Shown: in pieces, positions 20,007-28,517 of the stretch
Layout of the letters: each line of letters starts with the position of its first letter
Numbering within the stretch: position 1 is the first letter of the stretch
Position numbers and translations under genes: made by a program
Assembly (NCBI GenBank): GCA_014382015.1
Contig: JACNKN010000041.1
Location: forward strand, 62,001-126,000
Direction of reading: 5' to 3'
Source: Fidelibacterota bacterium
GTDB lineage: Bacteria; Fidelibacterota; Marinisomatia; Marinisomatales; TCS55
Length of the DNA stretch: 64,000 nt
Notes under the pieces: generated by a model
The model's database searches: none
The model's input: the letters and a program-made list of their open reading frames with translations, nothing else
What the model was told of the DNA's origin: nothing

Positions 20007-20635
20007 TCTGTTCTGATAATAATGCGTTTTGTAAGATGGTCGAAGTAATCATGATCTATCCCATCCAAATAATATTCAACTCTGAATTCAAATTCGTTAG
20101 TGGAGGAGGGAGGCTCTCTTAGAATTAGTGTCATTGAATTAGGGACGAATGGATTAGATTTTAAATAATCAACCAAGTTGTATTTAACATCAGATTCTCC
20201 TGTAGTCCAAGATGATATGATTACATCAAATAAATCGGCTAAATTGGAATTGTATAGATAGTCTAAGTTATAATCCCGATTAGAAAATATTTTAATATCA
20301 TTCAACTTTTCATCTGTTCTGGGAGGGGGACGCTGACAGGCCAAAAGTGTGTTTGTTGTAAAAATTTGATTTAATCTTTCACTCAATGAATAATATGTTT
20401 CCTTTTCAACTGAATTAACAATAGCAAATTTATTGTATCTGACTGAACCATTATTTATTTCAGAAAATTTCAATTGTGGCCTTGCATTTTCTGAATAACT
20501 TGCTTCCCATTCACCCCAGATCAACGATGTGACTTTAAACCTATCTTCACTCTCAGGGCAATCATCACAAGAAATACCTCCAATAAACAGGGGTAAAAAA
20601 GAGATAATAATAATTAGTAAGAATTTTTTAATCAT
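20003..20635 (-). CDS. Lipoprotein of unknown function (210 aa)
   Basis: A 210-residue protein with an N-terminal signal and probable lipobox GGISC (Cys near residue 23), followed by CDDCPESEDRF. The rest is a mixed alpha/beta domain without recognisable motif; YYLDGIDHDYFDHLTKRIIIRTE forms the C-terminus. It is the first gene of the four-gene operon with the duplicated lipoproteins. It shares Cys-rich, secreted character with its neighbours but no sequence similarity to them that I can see. Confidence 0.7.
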   Translation of the reverse strand: MIKKFLLIIIISFLPLFIGGISCDDCPESEDRFKVTSLIWGEWEASYSENARPQLKFSEINNGSVRYNKFAIVNSVEKETYYSLSERLNQIFTTNTLLACQRPPPRTDEKLNDIKIFSNRDYNLDYLYNSNLADLFDVIISSWTTGESDVKYNLVDYLKSNPFVPNSMTLILREPPSSTNEFEFRVEYYLDGIDHDYFDHLTKRIIIRTE

Positions 20636-20715
20636 TTTCTGTTACAAAGGCACATTTACGTATTTTACCCTTGATTCTGCATATGGCTCAAGAAATCAAA
20701 ATTATAAAACCAATT

Positions 20716-20743
20716 AATTCACCTACCCCTTTAGAGGCGAATT
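20716..20743 (-). terminator. Probable terminator downstream of the 20757-24377 operon
   Basis: A 9-bp inverted repeat with one mismatch (AATTCACCT 20716-20724, AGGCGAATT 20735-20743) lies just past the stop of the last - strand gene. Reading on the - strand it is followed by AATTGGTTTT, a modest T-rich tail. Confidence 0.5.
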
Positions 20744-20756
20744 GAATTAAACTTTT

Positions 20757-21176
20757 TTACTTTTTTATTTGCCGTAATATCATTCCTGTCCCCACTACCG
20801 TCACTACACTAATGGATGTAGTCATTCCCAAAATCATTAAAAATAGCAGCCATGGTGAAAAATCTACATTGGATGATCCCAGTAAAAAGGGGAGCACAGC
20901 CATGATGCCACCTGTGATTGCGCCCAATTGTGCCAGTCGTTTCAGTGATAATCTGTAAAATTTATCTTCGTTTTCAAGTACTTGAAAAATGATATAAAAA
21001 ATAATGCCACCAAAAAACCCCGGTGTGGCTAAGGCGATCCAGAGATCCAAGCCCACTCCATCGGGAATGCCAAATAGTCCGCTGATGACGGCGATGATGG
21101 CGCCGGTGATGCCCCAAAAAATAGCCCAGGTTAATGCCATTTTTAGTACACCAATCAGATGGGAGATAAATTTCAT
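20757..21176 (-). CDS. Four-span membrane protein of unknown function
   Basis: A 139-residue protein with four predicted membrane helices (about 10-32, 46-66, 82-103 and 108-130), rich in Gly and Ile. Its start overlaps the upstream gene's stop (ATGA at 21176-21173), so it is translated together with that other small membrane protein. No domain is recognised. Confidence 0.65.
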   Translation of the reverse strand: MKFISHLIGVLKMALTWAIFWGITGAIIAVISGLFGIPDGVGLDLWIALATPGFFGGIIFYIIFQVLENEDKFYRLSLKRLAQLGAITGGIMAVLPFLLGSSNVDFSPWLLFLMILGMTTSISVVTVVGTGMILRQIKK

Positions 21177-21547
21177 TTAGATGCTATTCGATAAAATGAA
21201 GCGGACCAAAGCCAGAGGACAATGTAAAACCCATTCAGTCCCAATAGTTCAAGGGCGGGACTGTATGGATATCCCCATTTCATAGTGATAGCGATAATAG
21301 TAATGATGGCCTGTGCGATGGCTGTGCCGGTCAGGGCTTTTACCATCTTTTTGGGTTGGAATTTGTAGATGGCGCCAGTAATGATCCAGATGGAAACCAC
21401 ACCAAAATAGATAATGTTTAGGGGTTCTCCATCCGCTCCAATGACACCCACACCCATGCTCACCCAAATGAGGAGAAAGGAATTGATTATAGCCAAACGA
21501 AGTCCCTTTTTTCTGTTGGGCATTTTATTGAGATAATTTTTAATCAT
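21173..21547 (-). CDS. Small membrane protein of unknown function
   Basis: A 124-residue protein with four hydrophobic segments separated by short basic loops (MPNRKKG, FQPKKM). I prefer the ATG at 21547, which gives a four-base ATGA overlap with the upstream DUF1801 gene; a GTG at 21556 would add three residues. No family is recognised. It forms a pair with the following membrane protein gene. Confidence 0.65.
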   Translation of the reverse strand: MIKNYLNKMPNRKKGLRLAIINSFLLIWVSMGVGVIGADGEPLNIIYFGVVSIWIITGAIYKFQPKKMVKALTGTAIAQAIITIIAITMKWGYPYSPALELLGLNGFYIVLWLWSASFYRIASK

Positions 21548-21984
21548 TTTCGACACCTATTATAATTTTGGATATAATCTTCCACGGAATAAGCACCAAT
21601 TAGTTCCCCGATAGTTGTAAGCGGTATTTTACTCACATCCTTAAAGCGGATACAAGATTTTCCCATATTGGGCTTTATGCCCATTTTGGCAAAGGCATTT
21701 TGTAATTTCATCAATTGATTTTCATCGGAATAGACACAACTCATATAAATGGCCATATGGTTCTTCTGGGAAGCTAAAGCTGCATACATAAGGGGCTGTT
21801 TATTGTATGTGCCCGGGAAAGTTTTTAAGGGGATTTCATAGGTAATCATGCCCCAATTCATGACTTCAACATATCCGGTAGGAAGGTTGTTGAGGATAAC
21901 ATCCCGAACGGTAGAAAGTGCATCTTGCCGCTTCTCAGGGATTTCTTTTAAATATTCTTGAACTGTTTTGGCGTTGCTTTGCAA
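21544..21984 (-). CDS. DUF1801 (YdhG-like) family protein
   Basis: A 146-residue soluble protein with the DUF1801 layout: VQEYLKEIPEKRQDALSTVRDVI, then VEVMNWGMITYEIP, YAALASQKNHMAIYM, GKSCIRFKD and IGELI. The fold is the small YdhG/CyaY-like one; biochemical function is unknown. The start is probably TTG at 21984, just after the P1 peptidase stop; no in-frame ATG is available before the conserved region. Confidence 0.8.
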   Translation of the reverse strand: MQSNAKTVQEYLKEIPEKRQDALSTVRDVILNNLPTGYVEVMNWGMITYEIPLKTFPGTYNKQPLMYAALASQKNHMAIYMSCVYSDENQLMKLQNAFAKMGIKPNMGKSCIRFKDVSKIPLTTIGELIGAYSVEDYIQNYNRCRK

Positions 21985-21985
21985 A

Positions 21986-23179
21986 TCATTGTTCCAGACG
22001 ATTATATTTTTTTAAAATCTTTTTCACCCGATCATGGGGTAAACCATATACTGTATTACCGTTAATGCCCACCATTGTTTCACCGGCAATTAAACCATTA
22101 ATTATAGCCTCTTCTGTCGCTTGAACCGTTGCCTCAAATAAGGGGGTCATATCACTTATAGACTGAAGTGAGCGAATGTCGGAACTACCGAAAGACAATC
22201 GGTTTCCCGTAGAAAATGCAATAAATATATCTCCTGACCCATTCATCCCCACACTGCCATTTCTCCCCAAACCCAAGGTCGTTCGTCGGGCAATTCGATT
22301 CAGTTGTTTCGGTAATAATGGTGCATCCGTGGCGATAATCACAATAATTGAATTGCCGACCACTTTCTGTTTTTTACCTCGTTTTGGCATAAGATCTGTA
22401 ATTTCTTTTCCCACAGGAACACCGGCGATTTTTAATTGATTCCTTCGTCCGTAATTGGACTGGACGAGCACACCGAGCGTATAGGCTCCTTGTTCCGTTT
22501 TTACTACACGGGACGCGGTTCCAATCCCGCCTTTGAATTCATAGTTTCGCATGCCCGTGCCACCACCCACATTTCCTTCTTTTACCGGACCACCATTCGC
22601 ATGGTCTAACGCATAAAAAACATCCTTACGTGTCACATGCTGCCCGTAGATATCATTGAGAAACCCATCCCAAGTTTCCGCCACAACAGGTAGAACCCGG
22701 GAATAGAGTACATAGGGATTGTTCTCAAAATGGAGACGGTTCCATTCGATTGCTGCCGATGCAACGGTACCAACACTGATGGTATTCGTTGTTAGAATTT
22801 GTCCATATAGCTCCCCAAGTTCACTCAAGAAAACGGTACCAGTCATTTCACCGTCGCCATTGAGTGCAAACCAGCCTGCGGTTACCCCATCTGTGGCGTT
22901 TTTTCCTAATGGAAAGATGGCAGTTACGCCTGTGCGAACGGGTCCTTCCCCAACGGTTAAAGCGCCATCCCCTCGAATAATAGTAGCATGACCCACTGCC
23001 ACACCTTTTACATCTGTAATGGCATTGAGTGGTCCCGGCGTCCCGTCAAATGGAATCCCCAAATCCCGAGCTCTTACGGTTTTTTGCCCTTGAGCAATGA
23101 TCGGAAATAAAATGCAGACCATCGCGGTATAAGATAGAATGGATGTTAGGGTTTGCGTTTTGGCTAAAAAACGTTTCAT
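21986..23179 (-). CDS. P1-family peptidase (DmpA/L-aminopeptidase-D-esterase type), secreted
   Basis: A 397-residue protein with a signal peptide (to about residue 30, IIAQGQ) and the P1 (S58/DmpA) features: RARDLGIPFDGTPGPLNAITDV-GVAVGHATI at the N-terminus, GGGTGMRNYEFKGGIGTASR in the core, and a C-terminal ATDAPLLPKQL-RIARR-TLGLGRNGS. DmpA enzymes are Ntn-hydrolases that self-cleave to expose a nucleophile and release N-terminal amino acids or D-amino acid amides. It is 13 bases downstream of a PLP-enzyme gene on the same strand, forming an amino-acid-related operon. Confidence 0.9.
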   Translation of the reverse strand: MKRFLAKTQTLTSILSYTAMVCILFPIIAQGQKTVRARDLGIPFDGTPGPLNAITDVKGVAVGHATIIRGDGALTVGEGPVRTGVTAIFPLGKNATDGVTAGWFALNGDGEMTGTVFLSELGELYGQILTTNTISVGTVASAAIEWNRLHFENNPYVLYSRVLPVVAETWDGFLNDIYGQHVTRKDVFYALDHANGGPVKEGNVGGGTGMRNYEFKGGIGTASRVVKTEQGAYTLGVLVQSNYGRRNQLKIAGVPVGKEITDLMPKRGKKQKVVGNSIIVIIATDAPLLPKQLNRIARRTTLGLGRNGSVGMNGSGDIFIAFSTGNRLSFGSSDIRSLQSISDMTPLFEATVQATEEAIINGLIAGETMVGINGNTVYGLPHDRVKKILKKYNRLEQ

Positions 23180-23192
23180 AATATTCTCGAAG

Positions 23193-24377
23193 TTATTGTG
23201 ATAGTGCGTGATCTAAATCTCTAATAAGATCTTCTGTATTTTCAATACCGACAGAATATCGAATCAGACTTTCTGAAATCCCCATGGCGGCCCGTTCTTC
23301 TGCAGTGCACTCTACATGGCTGGTGGTGGCAGGTGGCCCCACGATTGTTTCCACAGCGCCTAAATTGGCTGCAGCATGGGCATAGCGAAGATGGGGAATG
23401 AACTTCTTTACCGCCTCCAGTGAGTTCTCTTTTAATTCAAAACTCAATACGCCTCCAAAACCTCGCATTTGTTTTTGGGCAATGTCATGACCATCATGGG
23501 AGGGTAATCCGGGGTAATACACATGTCCGATAGATGGATGATTTGACAGATATTGGGCAATCGTCAAGGCACTTTTATTTTGTTGGCGAATGCGTAGTTC
23601 CAATGTTTTCATACCGCGTAAAAGTAAATAGGCTGCAGTGGGATGAAGGGTAGCGCCGTTAATTTCACGGAAATGATAAATTTGGTCAATCAAATCTTTA
23701 GGTCCGCAGATAACTCCGCCAAGGGCATCCGCATGACCCCCAAGGAATTTGGTTGCACTATGCAAAACCAAATCAGCGCCTAACGATAATGGGTTCTGGT
23801 TGATGGGTGTGGCAAAGGTATTATCCACAATGACAATGGTATTACTATCATGGGCTGCCTTGGCTAACCGCTTTATATCCACAATTTTCACAGTAGGATT
23901 GGTCGGTGTTTCTAAATAGAGGACTTTGCATCCCTTGGCGATTTCAGCTTCAATTGCATTGTGGTCAGTGGTATTACAAAGCATTACATCAATGTTAAAT
24001 CGGGGTAAAAATTCCGTAAATATTTTATTCGTACCGCCATAAGTGTCTTTCACTGAAACGACCCGATCCCCAGGAGACAATAGGGTAAACAAGGTGCTGC
24101 TGATAATGCCCATTCCTGTTGAGGCACTGGTTACGGCTTCTGCACCTTCCAGCTGTCTGACTTTTTCCTCAAAAACATCAACAGTTGGATTGGTATTTCG
24201 ACCGTAGATGTGACCTGGTTTTTCTCCAAGGGCAACATCCAGCCACTCATCCAAATCTTTATACCCATAGGATACGCTGTTTACGATCGGTACCTGGGTT
24301 GCATTTTGCAATAGGGAGGCTTCTTCTCCTGCCCAGACTGACTGTGTTCCTAATTGCGGTTTTTTCTTTGAATTCAA
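23193..24377 (-). CDS. Cys/Met-metabolism PLP enzyme (cystathionine gamma-synthase/lyase family)
   Basis: A 394-residue enzyme with the family signature and PLP lysine in HSATKFLGGHADALGG. Other matches are YGRNTNPTVDVFEEKV-QLEGAEAV, the Asp loop IVIVDNTFATP and the C-terminal SVGIENTEDLIRDL. The fold includes cystathionine gamma-synthase, gamma-lyase, O-acylhomoserine sulfhydrylase and methionine gamma-lyase; motif reading alone does not decide between them. It heads a - strand operon with the P1 peptidase. Confidence 0.9.
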   Translation of the reverse strand: MNSKKKPQLGTQSVWAGEEASLLQNATQVPIVNSVSYGYKDLDEWLDVALGEKPGHIYGRNTNPTVDVFEEKVRQLEGAEAVTSASTGMGIISSTLFTLLSPGDRVVSVKDTYGGTNKIFTEFLPRFNIDVMLCNTTDHNAIEAEIAKGCKVLYLETPTNPTVKIVDIKRLAKAAHDSNTIVIVDNTFATPINQNPLSLGADLVLHSATKFLGGHADALGGVICGPKDLIDQIYHFREINGATLHPTAAYLLLRGMKTLELRIRQQNKSALTIAQYLSNHPSIGHVYYPGLPSHDGHDIAQKQMRGFGGVLSFELKENSLEAVKKFIPHLRYAHAAANLGAVETIVGPPATTSHVECTAEERAAMGISESLIRYSVGIENTEDLIRDLDHALSQ

Positions 24378-24464
24378 TTTTTTTCCTGTCTTAAATTTGA
24401 AATCGACAAGTCTAAGTTTACATAGATTCTTACCATAGATAATGTAGGAAAACTTTAATTAGTT

Positions 24465-24512
24465 CATCCAGCATCATTGCTGGATGATTCCCGTGATCAG
24501 GGATGATCACGG
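24465..24512. repeat. Two adjacent perfect 9-bp hairpins upstream of miaA
   Basis: CATCCAGCA/TGCTGGATG (24465-24486, loop TCAT) is followed four bases later by CCGTGATCA/TGATCACGG (24491-24512, loop GGGA). They lie between the divergent PLP-enzyme and miaA genes, immediately upstream of the miaA start. They could be REP-like palindromes or 5'-UTR structure; there is no T-run. Confidence 0.6.
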
Positions 24513-24527
24513 CACTTCGACAAAAAA

Positions 24528-25454
24528 ATGAAAAAAATATTAACCATTATTGGTCCCACCGCCAGCGGAAAAACAGCTATTTCTGTGGCCTTAGCTCAAC
24601 AAATCAATGGAGAAATCGTCGGCTTAGATTCTCGTCAGATTTATAAAGGAATGGCCATTGGAACTGCACAGCCATCATTAGAAGAAATGGAAGGAATTCC
24701 ACATCATCTGATTGGTGTTCAACATCCCAAATCAGAAGTGGCTGCAGGGCATTATGCTGAAATGGTTATTGAGGTAGTGGAAGATATTATTAATAGAAAA
24801 AAGACACCTATTATCTGCGGGGGCGCAGGACTCTATTACCGTGCCATAACAAAAGGAATATTTGAGGGGAGTTTCTCCGATGCTGATATTCGGAAAAAAT
24901 TAGAAAAGGAATATGATGTCCAAGGAAGCGAAATCATGTTGGCACGGCTGAAAGAAGTCGATCCGGATTATGCGGAGAATGTCCACTCTAATAATAAAAA
25001 ACGCCTTGTCCGCGCGTTGGAGATTTATGAATTAACAGAGAAAACGCCCTCCAGCCATTTTCAGGATCAAAAAGCATCCCCATCTGCCAAATTGGATTTA
25101 TTTACAGTATATCTTGATTGGGATCGATCGGTTATGAAAGATCGAATTGCGGAAAGAACTGAAAAAATGTTATGGGATGGGTGGGTGCAGGAGGTTCAAA
25201 AGCTATTGGAAGCATATCCGAATAAACACCTCCATCCATTAGATTCGATTGGATACAGACAAATCATCTCCTTTTTAAATGGTGAGTTATCCGAGTCAGA
25301 AATGAAATCTAAAATTATCATTCGAACGCGCCAATTTGCTAAACGACAAATCCAGTGGTTTCGAAGAGAAAAAGTAGATTTAACAATTGAAATGAATCCA
25401 AATCGAATGGTTGAGGATATAGTAATAGAAATCCTCAAAGAAAAAAGTTTTTAG
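24528..25454 (+). CDS. miaA: tRNA dimethylallyltransferase
   Basis: A 308-residue enzyme of normal length with P-loop GPTASGKTA (residues 9-17), DSRQIYKGM, PHHLIG, GGAGLYYRA and the family segment LVRALEIYELT. The C-terminal basic region (TRQFAKRQIQWFRRE) is conserved in MiaA. It transfers a dimethylallyl group to A37 of tRNAs reading UNN codons. The ATG at 24528 lies within an A-rich stretch without a clear Shine-Dalgarno. Confidence 0.97.
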   Translation: MKKILTIIGPTASGKTAISVALAQQINGEIVGLDSRQIYKGMAIGTAQPSLEEMEGIPHHLIGVQHPKSEVAAGHYAEMVIEVVEDIINRKKTPIICGGAGLYYRAITKGIFEGSFSDADIRKKLEKEYDVQGSEIMLARLKEVDPDYAENVHSNNKKRLVRALEIYELTEKTPSSHFQDQKASPSAKLDLFTVYLDWDRSVMKDRIAERTEKMLWDGWVQEVQKLLEAYPNKHLHPLDSIGYRQIISFLNGELSESEMKSKIIIRTRQFAKRQIQWFRREKVDLTIEMNPNRMVEDIVIEILKEKSF

Positions 25455-25484
25455 GAAAGCTTTTTTCCTTTTAAATTGGTGGGT

Positions 25485-25580
25485 CCTTTAAACCGTTCCA
25501 GAGAGAGGGTAAGGGCAGCAAATCGACCTCCGAATTAGGAATCTGTTGGAACGGAATCCAGGCTGCCCGGAGGTTTTTTA
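25485..25580 (+). promoter_or_regulatory. Probable PyrR-dependent attenuator leader of the pyr operon
   Basis: The leader holds TTCCAGAGAGAGG (about 25497-25509), close to the conserved PyrR-binding loop core TCCAGAGAGG. Three mutually exclusive pairings can be drawn: CCGTTCCA (25493-25500) with TGGAACGG (25547-25554); GGGCAGC (25513-25519) with GCTGCCC (25562-25568); and ACCTCCG (25526-25532) with CGGAGGT (25568-25574), the last followed by a T-run and therefore a terminator. The first pair uses part of the PyrR site, the arrangement expected for UMP/PyrR-controlled attenuation. pyrR itself is the next gene. Confidence 0.75.
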
Positions 25581-25585
25581 TTATT

Positions 25586-25591
25586 AGGAGG
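25586..25591 (+). promoter_or_regulatory. Strong Shine-Dalgarno AGGAGG before pyrR
   Basis: AGGAGG lies five bases before the ATG at 25597 and fixes that start over the upstream in-frame GTG at 25591. Strong sites are rare in this window. Confidence 0.8.
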
Positions 25592-25596
25592 TGCCC

Positions 25597-26151
25597 ATGG
25601 CATCGACGCATACAAATCAGGTTATGGATTCAACAGATGTGAACCGTTCGGTGACGCGTCTGGCCCATGAAATTTTAGAGCGTAATGGCGGTGCAGATAA
25701 GTTGCTGCTGGTGGGTATTCTCACCCGGGGTGAACCTTTAGCCAAACGATTACAATCTCTCATACACAAAATTTCTGAAGTTGTTGTACCTCTTGGTTCC
25801 GTGGATATTACTTTTCACCGAGATGACTTTCGAGACCGGTTGGTCGTTCCACAGGTGAAAGGCACCAACATTAATAATTCTGTTGATGATAAAACAGTTG
25901 TATTGGTTGATGATGTTCTTTTCACCGGACGCACCATTCGTGCAGCCATGGATGAACTGAATGCATTCGGTCGACCTCAAAAGGTACAACTGGCTGTACT
26001 GGTGGACCGGGGGCATCGTGAACTACCCATTCGGGCTGATTTTGTCGGTAAAAATATTCCCACCCATGAAGGTGAGCATGTAGAAGTTCAACTGAAAGAA
26101 GTGGATGGAAAAGATCGCGTAACCTTGACGCAATATGGAGGAGATGACTGA
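25597..26151 (+). CDS. pyrR: PyrR bifunctional pyr operon regulator / uracil phosphoribosyltransferase
   Basis: A 184-residue type I phosphoribosyltransferase with the PRPP loop VVLVDDVLFTGRTIRAA, RGEPLAKRL, and RGHRELPIRADFVGKN-PTHEGE, all diagnostic of PyrR. PyrR binds pyr mRNA when UMP is high and promotes termination; it also converts uracil to UMP. The start is the ATG at 25597, set by the AGGAGG site. The leader upstream has the expected attenuator elements. The stop overlaps the pyrB start by one base. Confidence 0.96.
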   Translation: MASTHTNQVMDSTDVNRSVTRLAHEILERNGGADKLLLVGILTRGEPLAKRLQSLIHKISEVVVPLGSVDITFHRDDFRDRLVVPQVKGTNINNSVDDKTVVLVDDVLFTGRTIRAAMDELNAFGRPQKVQLAVLVDRGHRELPIRADFVGKNIPTHEGEHVEVQLKEVDGKDRVTLTQYGGDD

Positions 26152-27086
26152 TGCTGCAGCAAAAACATCTACTTGGATTGGAAGGCTATCCGGCTGAGGA
26201 TATCCAAACCATTATCGATACGGCCTTCACCTTTAGAGAAGTGTTAGACCGTCCCATTAAAAAAGTACCATCATTGCAGGGAAAAACAATTGTAAATCTT
26301 TTTTTCGAAAATTCGACGCGGACCCGAATCAGTTTTGAATTGGCTCAAAAAAGGCTCAGCGCAGATACGATTAATTTTTCTGCATCCACATCCAGTTTGA
26401 AGAAGGGGGAGACATTCAAGGATACGGCACAAAATATTGAAGCAATGAAAATTGATGCGGTGGTGATGCGTCATCCCACGCCCGGTGCACCGCTGCACTT
26501 AACACAGCACATTAATTCAATTGTCATTAATGCGGGTGATGGGACCCACGAACACCCGACCCAAGCCATTCTGGATATGACAAGCCTCCATGAAAAATTT
26601 GGATATTTAAAGGGTTTAAAAGTTGGCATTATCGGTGATATTTCTCACAGTCGTGTGGCTCTAAGTAATATCTATGGGTTAAAAATCATGGGTGCAGAGG
26701 TTACACTTTGTGGTCCTTCAACGCTGATACCACCCTTTGCAGAAGATTTGGGGGTGTCGGTGAATTATAATGTAGATGAAGTGATTGAATGGGCAGATGC
26801 ACTCAATGTTCTTCGAATTCAGCGTGAAAGAATGGGAGGCGGACTATTGCCATCTGTGAGAGAGTATCGAAACCTGTTTGGCATAACAACAGAACGGTTA
26901 TCCATGCATAAAAAAGAAATTGTTATTATGCATCCCGGGCCTATGAATCGAGGGGTAGAAATAGATAGTGCAGTGGCGGACAGCGATCAAGCCATCATCC
27001 TGGATCAAGTATTGAATGGCGTGGCGTCACGCATGTCTATTTTATATTTATTATTAGGTGGCAAGCAGGAAAAGGGAGAGAGTTAA
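26151..27086 (+). CDS. pyrB: Aspartate carbamoyltransferase catalytic subunit
   Basis: A 311-residue protein with the carbamoyl-phosphate loop ENSTRTRISFELAQKRL, the DGTHEHPTQAILDM motif and the aspartate-side HPGPMNRGVEID. It catalyses the committed step of pyrimidine synthesis. It lies between pyrR and pyrC in one operon with a one-base overlap upstream. No regulatory subunit pyrI is present, as is usual for the Bacillus-like pyrR-regulated form. Confidence 0.97.
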   Translation: MLQQKHLLGLEGYPAEDIQTIIDTAFTFREVLDRPIKKVPSLQGKTIVNLFFENSTRTRISFELAQKRLSADTINFSASTSSLKKGETFKDTAQNIEAMKIDAVVMRHPTPGAPLHLTQHINSIVINAGDGTHEHPTQAILDMTSLHEKFGYLKGLKVGIIGDISHSRVALSNIYGLKIMGAEVTLCGPSTLIPPFAEDLGVSVNYNVDEVIEWADALNVLRIQRERMGGGLLPSVREYRNLFGITTERLSMHKKEIVIMHPGPMNRGVEIDSAVADSDQAIILDQVLNGVASRMSILYLLLGGKQEKGES

Positions 27087-27087
27087 G

Positions 27088-28404
27088 ATGAAAACGGTAA
27101 AATTAAAAAAACAGGTACTGTTGAAAGGTGGATCTATTTTAGATCCGATTAAAGCAACGCTCAAAAAAGGCGATGTGCTTATTGAAAATGGAAAAATTCA
27201 ATCCGTGGGAAAAGTAACCGCTCCCAAAGCTGCAGATGTAGTTGATTGTAGCGGACTGATTGTGACTCATGGGTTTTGTGATGTCCATGTCCATTTTCGT
27301 GAGCCGGGACGTGAAGATAAGGAAACGCTTGATTCTGGTTCCATGGCGGCGTTGGCCGGAGGATTTACCCGTGTGTGCGTTATGCCAAATACAGAGCCTC
27401 CTTTAGATTCGCCGGAATCCATTCGATATACGATTGATCGAGCAGAAGAATGTCCAATCCATATTCATCCTATCGGCGCCATTACGAAGGGCCAGGATGG
27501 AAAAGAATTGACAGAAATGGGTGCAATGTTATCAGAAGGTGCAGTGGCATTTAGTGATGATGGATTACCGGTTACAGACACTGGTATGATGCGAAACGCC
27601 TTGGAATATGCCACCATGTTTGATGTGCCTGTGATCAATCATGCAGAAGATTTATGTTTGAAAAAAGATGGTGTTATGCATGAAGGAACAGTGTCAACTC
27701 ATTTGGGGCTTCCGGCCAGCCCAGATATTACGGAATCCAATATGGTTCACCGTGATTTGGAATTAACAGAATTGACGGGTGCCCGCCTCCATGTGCCTCA
27801 CGTGAGTTCGGCCAAATCAACAGATCATATTCGTCAAATGAAGAAATCTAATAATAAAATAACGGCGGAAGTCACGCCCCATCATCTATTTTTTACGGAT
27901 GAAGATTTAACTACTTATAATACACATTTAAAAGTAGCGCCACCCATTCGTACAAAGGCGGATAGAAAAGCACTTATAAAGGCTGCAAAAGATGGCACTT
28001 TTGATTGTATCGCAACGGACCATGCGCCCCATACCATTGAAGAAAAGGAGGGTACTTTTGACTTAGCACCTTTTGGAATGATCGGGTTGGAATCATGTTT
28101 TGGCGCGGTAAATCGGGTATTAGTTAAAGAGAATAAAATGGATATTATTCGATTAATCCAAATGCTTACTATCAATCCAAGAAAAATCATGGGAATTGAG
28201 ACAGATTTATATGGGGAAGGGAATCCAGCGGAATTGACTATTTTTGATCCGGATGAAAAATGGACATTCAGCAAGACTGATATTTACTCACGGTCTCATA
28301 ATTCACCTTATATTGGAAAATCATTGGTTGGCCGTCCCAAGTTTACCATTGTTAAGGGGTACAGGACTGAAAGTGTGAGGCAATCAAAAACCAATTCGAA
28401 ATAA
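27088..28404 (+). CDS. pyrC: Dihydroorotase (class I)
   Basis: A 438-residue amidohydrolase with metal motif DVHVHFREPGREDKE, the conserved MPNTEPPLDSPE and IATDHAPHTIEEKE. It closes carbamoyl aspartate to dihydroorotate. I choose the ATG at 27088, one base after the pyrB stop and preceded by GGGAGAG; an upstream in-frame start would run 30 bases into pyrB. It is the last gene of the pyrR-pyrB-pyrC operon. Confidence 0.96.
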   Translation: MKTVKLKKQVLLKGGSILDPIKATLKKGDVLIENGKIQSVGKVTAPKAADVVDCSGLIVTHGFCDVHVHFREPGREDKETLDSGSMAALAGGFTRVCVMPNTEPPLDSPESIRYTIDRAEECPIHIHPIGAITKGQDGKELTEMGAMLSEGAVAFSDDGLPVTDTGMMRNALEYATMFDVPVINHAEDLCLKKDGVMHEGTVSTHLGLPASPDITESNMVHRDLELTELTGARLHVPHVSSAKSTDHIRQMKKSNNKITAEVTPHHLFFTDEDLTTYNTHLKVAPPIRTKADRKALIKAAKDGTFDCIATDHAPHTIEEKEGTFDLAPFGMIGLESCFGAVNRVLVKENKMDIIRLIQMLTINPRKIMGIETDLYGEGNPAELTIFDPDEKWTFSKTDIYSRSHNSPYIGKSLVGRPKFTIVKGYRTESVRQSKTNSK

Positions 28405-28434
28405 TTGATTTATTGTATAAGTGGAAACATTTAA

Positions 28435-28464
28435 TTTGACTATTTTATTTATGAATTATAGTTG
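28435..28464 (+). promoter_or_regulatory. Possible Bacteroidetes-type promoter of the rplM operon
   Basis: TTTG (28435-28438), an 18-base spacer and TATAGTTG (28457-28464) approximate the TTTG-N19-TAnnTTTG consensus. It lies 54 bases before the rplM ATG. A classical TTGACT/TATAGT reading has a 15-base spacer, which is too short. Confidence 0.35.
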
Positions 28465-28517
28465 ACTATGAATGAATTCCTAGTCTAATTTTTCGGGCTA
28501 ATTTTGAACTGGAAATA

